Below, one piece after another: positions 36,496 through 44,110 of a stretch of 64,000 nucleotides of DNA. The notes under the pieces were generated by a model. That model was not told the DNA's origin. It ran no database searches and worked only from the letters and a program-made list of their open reading frames with translations. Numbering within the stretch: position 1 is the first letter of the stretch; every line of letters starts with the position of its first letter. Source of the stretch: Methanolobus psychrotolerans (GTDB taxonomy: Archaea; Halobacteriota; Methanosarcinia; Methanosarcinales; Methanosarcinaceae); NCBI RefSeq assembly GCF_002243045.1, contig NZ_MBKP01000004.1, forward strand, positions 161,738 through 225,737. The letters run 5' to 3'. The position numbers were made by a program, and so were the translations under genes.

Positions 36496-37932
36496 TCATG
36501 ATTCATCAATAATGGAGTTGTTTTTCCTATTTTTGAAGGGTGCCCATGGGAGGACACACATTGGACATTCAGGTCCATATCCTGCAGCAGCGTATCCGGT
36601 CATACCTCCCGCGGCATTGTGTACATCAGTGAATCCATTTTGCAGGAGGATACTGCATCCCATACTTGATCTTTGGCCTGAGCCGCATATGAGTATAGTT
36701 TCAATATTGTGGTCTATCTCAGTATAGCGTTCTCTTAATTCATGGACTGGTACATTTACAGCTCCTTCTATATGGAACTCCTCATACTCTGAAGCAGCCC
36801 TGACATCTAATATGGTCATTCTTTTTCCTTCAGTTATCCTGCTGTGCAATTCATAAGATGAGATCTGGGGGACGTGTCCTGTGGGCAGTCCGTTTGTTAC
36901 CCAGCCATACATACCATCTTCCAGGTATCCTGCTATCCTGTCCAGTCCTACCCGGTGCAACTGGGTGCATGCTTTAATTGTTTGGATGTAGTTGTCTGAA
37001 ATTACAAGTATGTCTTTTTCAGGTGGCAATAACCATCCGGCATATGTCGGAAGATTTGAATTACTATCTATATTATACGCATGATGTATGTGTTGTCCCC
37101 CAAAAGCTTCAAAGCTACGCACATCAAGGATTATTGCATCTTTCATTTTTGTCATGAACTGGACATTGTTTAATGCTTCAGGCGCAGGAAGTTCTTTTAT
37201 TTTATCTGGCCCCGCACGGTTAATATTTGTACATCGTCTGAAGTGGTCCGGTGCATCAGGCATATTTTTGGTAAGTGAATCAATAAAATCTGCTCTTTCT
37301 TTAATGTTCAGTGCATAGTTGTATTTTTTTTCATAGCCAAGGGTGCTGCTTCGTTTTGATGCCATGGCTCTTCCGCACAGCGATCCTGCTCCATGTGCAG
37401 GGTATACTTCACAGAAATCAGGCATTTTAAGCAGTTTCCCATGCAATGTATCATATAATTTAGATGCAAGTTCCTCTGCTCTTCCGGGAAATAGGTCTGG
37501 TCGGCCCACATCGCCCACAAACATGGTGTCTCCGCAGAATAGGGCAACCGGATCTTCGCCTCTTGAAGTGTCGGTGACCACGTATGATATATGCTCTGGT
37601 GTGTGCCCGGGTGTTTCCAGGATGTCCAGTTTAATACTCTCTATTGAAACCGAGTCCCCTTCTGAAAGTGGAACATATTCAAAATCGCAATTTGCTGATT
37701 TTGAAGCATATATTTTTGCTCCTGTTCTTTGTGCAAGGTCGATATGCCCGGAAATAAAGTCTGCATGCAGATGTGTTTCAAGGATATGTGTGATCCTTAC
37801 TTCAAGTTCTCTCGAAAGTTCCAGGTATATCTCTATGTCCCTTCTTGGATCGATTATTGCGCAAGTTTTTTCGGCTGCCAGTATGTAAGAACTGTGTGCA
37901 ATTTTCTCAGTGAATATCTGTTGTATTAGCAT
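36496..37932 (-). CDS. Metallo-beta-lactamase fold / double rhodanese protein (persulfide dioxygenase-like)
   Basis: 478 residues. The MBL domain (1-240) has ETHLHADFISGHIDLAQRTG and TPGHTPEHISYV, then FCGDTMFVGDVGRPDLF, as in ETHE1-like persulfide dioxygenases. Two rhodanese domains follow. The first (about 255-350) lacks the catalytic Cys (ILVISDNYIQ at that loop); the second has ILICGSGQRSS with Cys. In a strict anaerobe oxygenase activity is doubtful, and sulfur transfer or persulfide hydrolysis is more plausible (inference). Divergent from the DtxR-like gene. Confidence 0.88.
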   Translation of the reverse strand: MLIQQIFTEKIAHSSYILAAEKTCAIIDPRRDIEIYLELSRELEVRITHILETHLHADFISGHIDLAQRTGAKIYASKSANCDFEYVPLSEGDSVSIESIKLDILETPGHTPEHISYVVTDTSRGEDPVALFCGDTMFVGDVGRPDLFPGRAEELASKLYDTLHGKLLKMPDFCEVYPAHGAGSLCGRAMASKRSSTLGYEKKYNYALNIKERADFIDSLTKNMPDAPDHFRRCTNINRAGPDKIKELPAPEALNNVQFMTKMKDAIILDVRSFEAFGGQHIHHAYNIDSNSNLPTYAGWLLPPEKDILVISDNYIQTIKACTQLHRVGLDRIAGYLEDGMYGWVTNGLPTGHVPQISSYELHSRITEGKRMTILDVRAASEYEEFHIEGAVNVPVHELRERYTEIDHNIETILICGSGQRSSMGCSILLQNGFTDVHNAAGGMTGYAAAGYGPECPMCVLPWAPFKNRKNNSIIDES

Positions 37933-37965
37933 TTCTAACCCATGTTAAATTTCGATCGTATGTGC

Positions 37966-37974
37966 TAATATATT
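37966..37974. promoter_or_regulatory. Shared palindromic TATA box of a divergent gene pair
   Basis: TAATATATT contains the palindrome AATATATT. It is centred about 24 nt before the DtxR-like ATG (37994, plus) and 38 nt before the MBL-rhodanese ATG (37932, minus). One TATA could serve both directions, giving a leaderless message for the regulator. Confidence 0.45.
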
Positions 37975-37993
37975 TTCGGTCAGTACCTATGCC

Positions 37994-38500
37994 ATGTTGG
38001 AGTATATGCCAAAAATAGATAGTAAAGTTGACTCAATTTCAAAAGAGCTATATACTTCTTCTTTATTATTGGATAGCATGCAGGAAATCACAGGACTGGA
38101 GCTATCTCCTAAAAAAGTGGAATATCTTAAATTCCTTTTGAAAAAAGGTGATCTTGTAAAGACTACTGATATATCTTCAGAGCTGAAGGTTGATCCTTCT
38201 ACTTCTACAAAGACTATTAATGATCTTTCCGACTCTGGTTATGTGAATCATGTTCCTTACAGGGGTGTACGTCTAACTGAAAAAGGCAGGGCATTTGCTG
38301 AGTTTTTTGTTAACCGGCATAATATATTAAGCCTGATGTTGAGTCATTATGGCCTTTCTTCGGAAGAAGCATGTGCTGAAGTGTCCCGGTTTGAATCATT
38401 TGTTTCCAAATCTGCCATCGACAAGGTGTGTGGTGCAATGGGCCATCCGACTGTAAGTGTTTGTGGGCGAATAAAACATGGTTCTTGTAATTCCCTTTGA
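37994..38500 (+). CDS. DtxR/MntR-like metal-dependent transcriptional regulator
   Basis: 168 residues. An N-terminal winged helix (about 30-90: KTTDISSELKVDPSTSTKTI, GYVNHVPYRGVRLTEKG) is followed by a dimerisation helix region with RHNILSLMLSHYGLSSEEAC, as in DtxR/MntR. The C-terminal segment ends in a Cys- and His-containing stretch (VSVCGRIKHGSCNSL) that might bind metal. It lies 100 bp before znuA on the same strand and is the obvious candidate regulator of that importer. Confidence 0.83.
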   Translation: MLEYMPKIDSKVDSISKELYTSSLLLDSMQEITGLELSPKKVEYLKFLLKKGDLVKTTDISSELKVDPSTSTKTINDLSDSGYVNHVPYRGVRLTEKGRAFAEFFVNRHNILSLMLSHYGLSSEEACAEVSRFESFVSKSAIDKVCGAMGHPTVSVCGRIKHGSCNSL

Positions 38501-38537
38501 TTTTCTGTTAGTTCTAAGTTGTTTAATATGATCCCTG

Positions 38538-38590
38538 TTCCAAAAGTGTGGTATGATTCCAAATAGTTTGGTGTAATTACAAAGTATGGT
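38538..38590 (+). promoter_or_regulatory. Three tandem ~20-bp degenerate repeats upstream of znuA (candidate operator)
   Basis: Three units begin TTCCAAA (38538), TTCCAAA (38557) and TTACAAA (38577), each followed by a GT-TGGT-like half. TGGTATGATTCCAAA and TGGTGTAATTACAAA agree at 12 of 15 positions, exactly 20 bp apart. CCAAA-TAG-TTTGG forms an inverted repeat between them, and TGTAATTACA (38572-38581) is a 10-bp palindrome. Two-helical-turn spacing suits cooperative binding of a metalloregulator dimer. Confidence 0.55.
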
Positions 38591-38599
38591 GAAGTGAAA

Positions 38600-39595
38600 A
38601 TGAAGAAAACTATGATTGTTTTAGTGATGCTTCTTTCTATGGGCATCCTTCTGGCAGCTGGTTGTGTTGGCGAACAAAATATTTCAGGTACGACATCTGA
38701 TGCTGAAGGTATGGTCGTAGCTGTAAGTATACTTCCGCAGGCAGAATTGGTGGAAAAGGTCGCAGGTGATAATGTAAAAGTAGTTGTCATGGTTCCACCT
38801 GGGTCATCTCCTCATTCCTATGAACCTACTCCCAGCCAGCTTAAAGATATGAGCAATGCAAAAATATATGCAATGGTCGGTTCAGGTATCACTATTGAAG
38901 ATACACTGATGAGCAAGATAGCAGATTTGAATCCGGATATGATGGTAATTGACTGTTCCAAAGGCATTACCTTGCTGGAAATGGATGCTCATGCTCACGG
39001 AGATGAAGAAGATGAACATGCTCACGAAGCTGAGGATGAGGGACATGTTCATGAAGCTGAGGATGAAGAACATGCTCATGAAGCTGAGGAGCATGACCCT
39101 GAAGAAGGCGGCATGGATCCTCATATATGGACCTCTCCTGACAATGTGGCGGTGATGGTAGAGAATATCTATACAGGTCTGGTAGCGATAGATCCTGATA
39201 ATGGAGCAACTTACCTTGAGAACAAGAATGCATATCTTGCAGAGCTTGAAGTGCTGGATGCGGAAATAAAGGCTACGCTTTCAGGAAAAGAAGGTAGCAG
39301 TTTTATGGTCTATCATCCTGCATGGGGTTATTTTGCAAACCATTATGGTCTTGTACAGGTGCCTGTTGAGATAGAAGGTAAAGAACCAAGTGTCATGGGC
39401 ATGAAAGCCATTATCGATGAGGCAAAAGAAAAAGGTATCAAGATCATCTTCGTGCAGTCCGGCTTTAGTACTGTAAGTGCATCTGCTATTGCAAAAGAGA
39501 TTGGTGGTGAGGTTGTGGAAGTCGATCCACTTGCAAAGGATTATATAGATAACCTTGCAAAGGTAGCAGAAGCGTTTGAAAAAGGACTGGCTTGA
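38600..39595 (+). CDS. znuA: Metal (zinc/manganese) ABC transporter substrate-binding lipoprotein
   Basis: 331 residues. The lipoprotein signal ends LAAGC near residue 22. ZnuA/cluster 9 features are VVMVPPGSSPHSYEPTPSQL (His ligand), an acidic His-rich loop (about 130-170, three HAHEAEDE-like repeats), GGMDPHIWTSPDNV, VYHPAWGYF and IIFVQSGFS. The His-rich loop is typical of zinc carriers. The ATG at 38600 is preceded by GGTGAAG; an in-frame GTG lies two codons earlier. Confidence 0.9.
   Translation: MKKTMIVLVMLLSMGILLAAGCVGEQNISGTTSDAEGMVVAVSILPQAELVEKVAGDNVKVVVMVPPGSSPHSYEPTPSQLKDMSNAKIYAMVGSGITIEDTLMSKIADLNPDMMVIDCSKGITLLEMDAHAHGDEEDEHAHEAEDEGHVHEAEDEEHAHEAEEHDPEEGGMDPHIWTSPDNVAVMVENIYTGLVAIDPDNGATYLENKNAYLAELEVLDAEIKATLSGKEGSSFMVYHPAWGYFANHYGLVQVPVEIEGKEPSVMGMKAIIDEAKEKGIKIIFVQSGFSTVSASAIAKEIGGEVVEVDPLAKDYIDNLAKVAEAFEKGLA
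39017..39097 (+). repeat. 27-bp tandem repeat encoding the His-rich loop of ZnuA
   Basis: Three units start at 39017, 39044 and 39071, each CAYG-TCAYGAAGCTGAGGA-like, encoding H-(A/V)-H-E-A-E followed by acidic residues. The loop length could vary by unit slippage without a frameshift, since the period is a multiple of three. Confidence 0.85.
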
Positions 39596-39596
39596 A

Positions 39597-40346
39597 ATGG
39601 AAGATGTGATCAATCTTAAGGATATATGGGTAAGTTATGATGGTGTTAGTGTTCTGGAATCTGTCAATCTGACTGTTAAGGATAAGGATTTCCTGGCTAT
39701 CATAGGTCCCAACGGGGGGGGTAAGAGTACTCTCCTAAAAGTCATCCTTGGATTGATAAAGCCTGACAGGGGCTCTGTAAAACTTCTGGGAGAAAAGCCA
39801 AAGGATATGAGGAGGTATGTGGGGTATGTTCCTCAATACAATTCCTCAAACCTTGATTTTCCCATCACTGTGTGTGATGTTGTTCTCATGGGTCGCCTGA
39901 GTCATAAAGGTCCTTTTCAGAAGTATAATAAAGAAGATCACAAAGCTGCAAGAGAAGCACTTGAAACGGTTGGGATGTTTGAATTTAAGGACCGCCAGAT
40001 AGGTGAGCTATCTGGTGGCCAGAAACAGAGAGTTTTCATTGCAAGATCACTTGTTACAAAACCGAAACTGTTAATACTGGACGAACCGGCCACTGGTATA
40101 GATTCCAGAATGCAGAAAGAGTTCTATGAACTTCTCAACCGGCTCAAATCCGAGATTGCCATTATAATGGTCACTCATGACATTAGTGCCGTTTCAGTAT
40201 ATGTTGATAAGATAGGTTGTCTGAATCGGAAGTTCCATTATCATGACTCTAAAGAAATAAGTCCCCATGATCTGGAAGTGATGTATCAGTGTCCGATCGA
40301 GCTAATCGCCCACGGTGTACCGCACAGGGTATTGAAAGAGCACTGA
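39597..40346 (+). CDS. znuC: Metal ABC transporter ATPase (ZnuC-like)
   Basis: 249 residues. Walker A is GPNGGGKSTLLKVILG, signature LSGGQKQRVFIARSL, Walker B LLILDEPATGID, and MVTHDISAVSVYVDKIGCLN is typical of zinc/manganese transporter ATPases. The Walker A is spelled by a run of G (CGGGGGGGG region near 39713-39720), a place prone to sequencing error, but the frame is intact. The start at 39597 comes one base after the znuA stop. Confidence 0.92.
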   Translation: MEDVINLKDIWVSYDGVSVLESVNLTVKDKDFLAIIGPNGGGKSTLLKVILGLIKPDRGSVKLLGEKPKDMRRYVGYVPQYNSSNLDFPITVCDVVLMGRLSHKGPFQKYNKEDHKAAREALETVGMFEFKDRQIGELSGGQKQRVFIARSLVTKPKLLILDEPATGIDSRMQKEFYELLNRLKSEIAIIMVTHDISAVSVYVDKIGCLNRKFHYHDSKEISPHDLEVMYQCPIELIAHGVPHRVLKEH

Positions 40347-40356
40347 GGTGAACAGT

Positions 40357-41172
40357 ATGCTTGAAATACTCCAGTATGATTTTATGAGAAATGCTATTCT
40401 TGCCGCTATCCTGGCAAGTGTGGCATGTGGTATAATCGGTGTCTATGTAGTGGTGAAAAAAATTGTTTTCATAAGTGGTGGAATTACCCATGCATCTTTT
40501 GGAGGCATTGGTCTTGGTTATTATCTTGGAATCAATCCATTATATGGTCTTATACCTTTCAGTCTCGTTTCGGCACTTATTATGGGTCTTGTAAGCAAAA
40601 GGTCAAAAATAGCTGAAGATACGGCTATAGGTATACTGTGGTCCCTTGGGATGGCTATAGGTATTATTCTGATATACTGGACTCCGGGTTATGCTCCGGA
40701 TCTGATGACCTACCTTTTTGGTAATATCCTGACGGTACCTATGTCTGACATATATCTTATGCTGGGGCTTGATGTCGTCATAATCGTTGTTGTCTACGCA
40801 TACTATAAACAATTCATGGCACTTTGCTTTGATGAAGAGTTCACCACAGTTGCTGGTCTGTCGGTAGAGAAACTTTACCTGCTCCTGTTATGCCTTATCG
40901 CTTTGACAATCGTGTTATTGATCAAAGTAGTAGGTATCATTCTTATTATCGCACTGCTCACCATGCCTGCATCCTTGAGCAGACATTACACCAATAATCT
41001 CGGGAAAATGATGTACATTGCAATATTCTTTGGCATCTTTTTCAGTATCCTGGGATTATCGCTGTCATACCTGTTCGATGCACCATCTGGTGCAACAATA
41101 ATCCTGGTAATGTCTTCTGTTTATATACTACACTTCCTGTATGATGGTTTAAAACCAAAAATAGTATCTTGA
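40357..41172 (+). CDS. znuB: Metal ABC transporter permease (ZnuB-like)
   Basis: 271 residues with about eight membrane helices. ISGGITHASFGGIGLGYYLG and the loop AGLSVEKLYLLLL are characteristic of the ABC-3 permease family. GAGGTGA (40345-40351) is spaced for the ATG at 40357. It completes the binding protein-ATPase-permease operon for Zn2+ or Mn2+ import. Confidence 0.92.
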   Translation: MLEILQYDFMRNAILAAILASVACGIIGVYVVVKKIVFISGGITHASFGGIGLGYYLGINPLYGLIPFSLVSALIMGLVSKRSKIAEDTAIGILWSLGMAIGIILIYWTPGYAPDLMTYLFGNILTVPMSDIYLMLGLDVVIIVVVYAYYKQFMALCFDEEFTTVAGLSVEKLYLLLLCLIALTIVLLIKVVGIILIIALLTMPASLSRHYTNNLGKMMYIAIFFGIFFSILGLSLSYLFDAPSGATIILVMSSVYILHFLYDGLKPKIVS

Positions 41173-41871
41173 TCATTCTGTTATGATCATTTTAATTTTT
41201 TCAAGAACCAGGAATGCATCCTCTTTTTTTACATCACACTCATTTTCAGTGCAGAATCTTAGAAGTTCATTTGCTTTTTCTTCAGTAACGATTCCTTTCC
41301 TGCTAGCTTCTTTTGAAACTCCTAAGTAGCTTCTCTCGGTGTAGTGTGTACTTTTAGCAAGCTCGGTTATGCGCTGGAATTCATCTTCGCTGATGATGCC
41401 AAACCCAAGTGCTAAATTAAAAGTTTCCCGCATATTAACCATGGGGCTTGACACCGGTTTGAATGTATCAGGATTAGTAACCACCGCAACTTCATCATCA
41501 TCCTCGATGACTCCATCTCTGTACCACTCATATATTTGCCCAATACCTTTCATTCCGTGGGTATCGAGTTCTGATGCCCGCAGGGCACCCATACTACAAC
41601 CACCAACAACTGTTGTTCCTTGTTGAATTGCACGGATTATTTCTTTGTGGGCAACAGCTGCCTTGCTGAAAAAAATTCCATCAATAATTCCTATAATGTT
41701 ATATCCTTGACTAACCGCTTTATCGATATCTCCTCTGGATACCGGGGGCCAGTATGTTGCATCAAGGATTTTTGCTGCATCCTCATGGCTTATGCTTGTA
41801 CCTGCAAATATCAGGACATTTGATATAAATTTATCCGGGACTTTGGCCGGGGCATTTGTGTCTTCTCTCAT
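41173..41871 (-). CDS. tfuA: TfuA-related McrA-glycine thioamidation protein
   Basis: 232 residues. FAGTSISHEDAAKILDATYW followed by PPVSRGDI, GIIDGIFFSKAAVAHKEI and GGCSMGALRASEL define the TfuA core domain. In Methanosarcina acetivorans, ycaO and tfuA are together needed for the thioglycine in McrA; TfuA probably supplies or channels sulfide to YcaO. The ATG at 41871 overlaps the ycaO stop as ATGA, which is why I prefer it to the in-frame ATG at 41892. Confidence 0.93.
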   Translation of the reverse strand: MREDTNAPAKVPDKFISNVLIFAGTSISHEDAAKILDATYWPPVSRGDIDKAVSQGYNIIGIIDGIFFSKAAVAHKEIIRAIQQGTTVVGGCSMGALRASELDTHGMKGIGQIYEWYRDGVIEDDDEVAVVTNPDTFKPVSSPMVNMRETFNLALGFGIISEDEFQRITELAKSTHYTERSYLGVSKEASRKGIVTEEKANELLRFCTENECDVKKEDAFLVLEKIKMIITE

Positions 41872-43145
41872 TTTCTGCGTCCTGTTCTCCATGGCCTGTC
41901 CTGTGGTGCAAGTTTCTTTTTCTTCCCTGATTTTGCTCTTATTCCTACGCGTTCTCTATCAAGGGTGTACATCTCAAAGGCAGGGATCACCACCCTTACA
42001 ACTGGGACAGGTATGCTTTCTCTTGAAAGGTCTACAATTGCAACGCAGTCTGCGATACTTCTAAGTTGTTCCAGCACTGTATCGATGCTTTCAGCAGGTG
42101 TGTTCTCTGACAGGTCTTTCAGGTCTTTTAGAGGTATTTGCTCCCCGTTCTCATACCAATACCTGTTCATGCGCTTGATCCTGTCATATCCTATTTCCCT
42201 GACAAACTTCTCACGTTCGGTGTCCTCGCGGGCACCATGTATCTGCACAACTCTTGACTGTGCAGCTTCTGTTAATGCTCTCCGGATTGCAATTTGCGGA
42301 TTCAGATGTGCACCTGCACCCATTACAAGGAGTGCTGCATCTTTGAGCCTGACATCATCGGTAACTGCTACTACGGTTGTTATTTCGGTATCATGGGGTA
42401 CTGCCCATAATTTGACATAGATCTCATTATCAGTGAACTTTCGGAGGAGTTCGTAGTTTTCCCCGTCATTTTCTGTGAGGATTATCTCTTTACCTGGATT
42501 TCGGTTGAACTCTGCAATGCTAAGTGCGTCCCTTTCAATAACTTCCAGCAAGCCATGGAATATTGCTTCCTCAATAGTGTTTCCCGCCGCAAGTCCATTG
42601 GTGTTGCTTCTGAACAACTTCAATGCCCTTCCAGGAGCATCATATGGGTGATACACCGCATTTGCAGGGATAAATATTTCTTTGTTTTTTAATAGGTCCC
42701 ATCCACTTATCCACTCTATCAATGCATGGGGGCTGTAATTTTCAGTTATCAACAGGGATGCCGGTTCAACAACATGGTAATTTTCCATGAGGGTTCCAAA
42801 ATTATCGATGATATGTTGTGATCTGATGTCTTCATTCACATCTTTATTCATACCGTTTCTTTCTGCCAAGCATCGTTCAAAACTCTCCATTATTGCAGAT
42901 ATTCTTGCCTGATCCTCAGTGTTCCCTTTTCCTGAGTATACGGAAATTGCACCTTCTGCTGCGCTGGGCCGGATGGTTGAAATTACAGGTATTCCTACCC
43001 TGTCAAGGTCAGTGATGCTGGCAACCCTGGTTACGCCTATCTTTTTAAGAATATCTTTTATTTTTTCAAGAGTGCTTTTTTCGTCAAGGACTCGTTGGGT
43101 TCCTTCAATAAACGTGAGTGTTCTGTCAATGATTATCTCTGGCAT
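41868..43145 (-). CDS. ycaO: YcaO-related McrA-glycine thioamidation protein (methanogenesis marker 1)
   Basis: 425 residues of the ATP-dependent YcaO cyclodehydratase fold. VYSGKGNTEDQARISAIMES followed by FERCLAERNG, LAAGNTIEEAIFHGLLEVIE and RRALTEAAQSRVVQIHG hold the Mg-ATP-binding glutamates. It activates the peptide amide of the McrA glycine for thioamidation. The C-terminus ends in a basic KSGKKKKLAPQDRPWRTGRR tail. A TATA box at 43169-43176 lies 27 nt before the ATG at 43145, favouring this start over the one seven codons upstream. Confidence 0.94.
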   Translation of the reverse strand: MPEIIIDRTLTFIEGTQRVLDEKSTLEKIKDILKKIGVTRVASITDLDRVGIPVISTIRPSAAEGAISVYSGKGNTEDQARISAIMESFERCLAERNGMNKDVNEDIRSQHIIDNFGTLMENYHVVEPASLLITENYSPHALIEWISGWDLLKNKEIFIPANAVYHPYDAPGRALKLFRSNTNGLAAGNTIEEAIFHGLLEVIERDALSIAEFNRNPGKEIILTENDGENYELLRKFTDNEIYVKLWAVPHDTEITTVVAVTDDVRLKDAALLVMGAGAHLNPQIAIRRALTEAAQSRVVQIHGAREDTEREKFVREIGYDRIKRMNRYWYENGEQIPLKDLKDLSENTPAESIDTVLEQLRSIADCVAIVDLSRESIPVPVVRVVIPAFEMYTLDRERVGIRAKSGKKKKLAPQDRPWRTGRRK

Positions 43146-43168
43146 GATTATCGAAAGTCTCTGCATGT

Positions 43169-43176
43169 ATTATATC
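43169..43176 (-). promoter_or_regulatory. TATA box of the ycaO-tfuA operon
   Basis: GATATAAT read on the minus strand, centred about 27 nt before the ycaO ATG, with no ribosome binding site in between. This predicts a leaderless message. Confidence 0.55.
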
Positions 43177-43252
43177 TTTTACGACAAGTGTTTTCAGGAT
43201 ATGCTAAGTAATAGTTAAATAGTGAGTGTAAATCTATAAATGGGGTTATAAT

Positions 43253-43756
43253 ATGAAAGTTAAGAAACCTATGCTTTTTATTCTGGTATGTATGATCAGT
43301 ATTTCCGGTTGTGTGGATTCGGGTACTGTTGAAGATGAAATGACTATTTTGGAACCGTCGCCGGAAGCGGCAACTCCGTTCTACGAATTTAACGAAACAG
43401 ATAGTTATAAAGAATGGAGCATATGGCCTGGCAAGGGGTTAATGATGGATGGGACAGGTGTACATGGTGATTATGTTTCTATATATGTTTCAAGCAATGC
43501 ATTAGCTTCAGCTGAAATTGGTGGATCAGCAATGCCTTATGAAACAATGGTCGTAAAAGAAGGATTCAATGCCGACAAGGAACTCACGGGTATCTATCTC
43601 ATGTATAAGGTGGAAGGTTTTGATCCTGAACACAATGATTGGTTCTGGGCAGCCTATTCTCCTGAAGGGAATGTTAGGTCCGAAGGGAAGGTGGGTGGCT
43701 GCATAAGTTGTCACGAAGGGAAGAAAGATGTTGACTATATCTTTGTAAATGCCTGA
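43253..43756 (+). CDS. Cytochrome P460-like haem lipoprotein
   Basis: 167 residues. A lipoprotein signal ends SISGC (Cys near 20). The mature domain has WPGKGLMMDGTGVHGDYVSI, then YLMYKVEGFDPEHNDWFWAA, and ends GGCISCHEGKKDVDYIF with a CxxCH haem-attachment motif. This order matches the cytochrome P460 / c'-beta fold. Haem would be attached outside the membrane. Such proteins detoxify or bind NO and hydroxylamine in bacteria; in a methanogen the role is open. A GGGGTTAT site precedes the ATG. Confidence 0.75.
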   Translation: MKVKKPMLFILVCMISISGCVDSGTVEDEMTILEPSPEAATPFYEFNETDSYKEWSIWPGKGLMMDGTGVHGDYVSIYVSSNALASAEIGGSAMPYETMVVKEGFNADKELTGIYLMYKVEGFDPEHNDWFWAAYSPEGNVRSEGKVGGCISCHEGKKDVDYIFVNA

Positions 43757-43926
43757 GTTTATCTTTTCTTCTTTTTTAATAATCACAAATAGATACTTTT
43801 TTATATCATGTGTACTAACATATGTGTTCAGCCGGCAAAATCCAATAAATATTCTTAAAATGTATATATTATTGTGATAACCTGCCAGGTGAATGAATAG
43901 TTTAATGAGAGACAGGAGGTAAATAT

Positions 43927-44070
43927 ATGAGAGACGTTAAAAAATACAGAAACGTGGTCGATAACTTCAAAGGTTGCCATGCAATAGTTGATGGAGTGTC
44001 GGCAGATAAACTCAACTCTGAGGAAATGGAGCTTTATCGCTTCATGGTAGGCGGAGTGCAGGCAAAGTAG
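43927..44070 (+). CDS. Small protein of unknown function (47 residues)
   Basis: Starts MRDVKKYRNVVDNFKGCHAI and ends YRFMVGGVQAK. It has a canonical GGAGGT site 6 nt before the ATG and an AT-rich TATA candidate (TATATATTA, about 43861-43870) upstream. Composition is charged and helical with one Cys. I do not recognise the family. The excellent ribosome binding site and clean open frame are the only evidence. Confidence 0.6.
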   Translation: MRDVKKYRNVVDNFKGCHAIVDGVSADKLNSEEMELYRFMVGGVQAK

Positions 44071-44081
44071 CCTGCAAAACT

Positions 44082-44091
44082 ATTTTTATAT
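44082..44091 (+). promoter_or_regulatory. TATA box of the cysteine desulfurase gene
   Basis: ATTTTTATAT-like box centred about 25 nt before the ATG at 44111, with no ribosome binding site between them, so a leaderless transcript is expected. It starts only about 10 bp after the preceding small gene's stop. Confidence 0.5.
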
Positions 44092-44110
44092 TCTCTGCAT
44101 ACTGGCTTCT

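Noticed and set aside
38538..38590. Three 20-bp units as a CRISPR array
   Set aside because: Units are degenerate and contiguous with no spacers; an operator explains them better.
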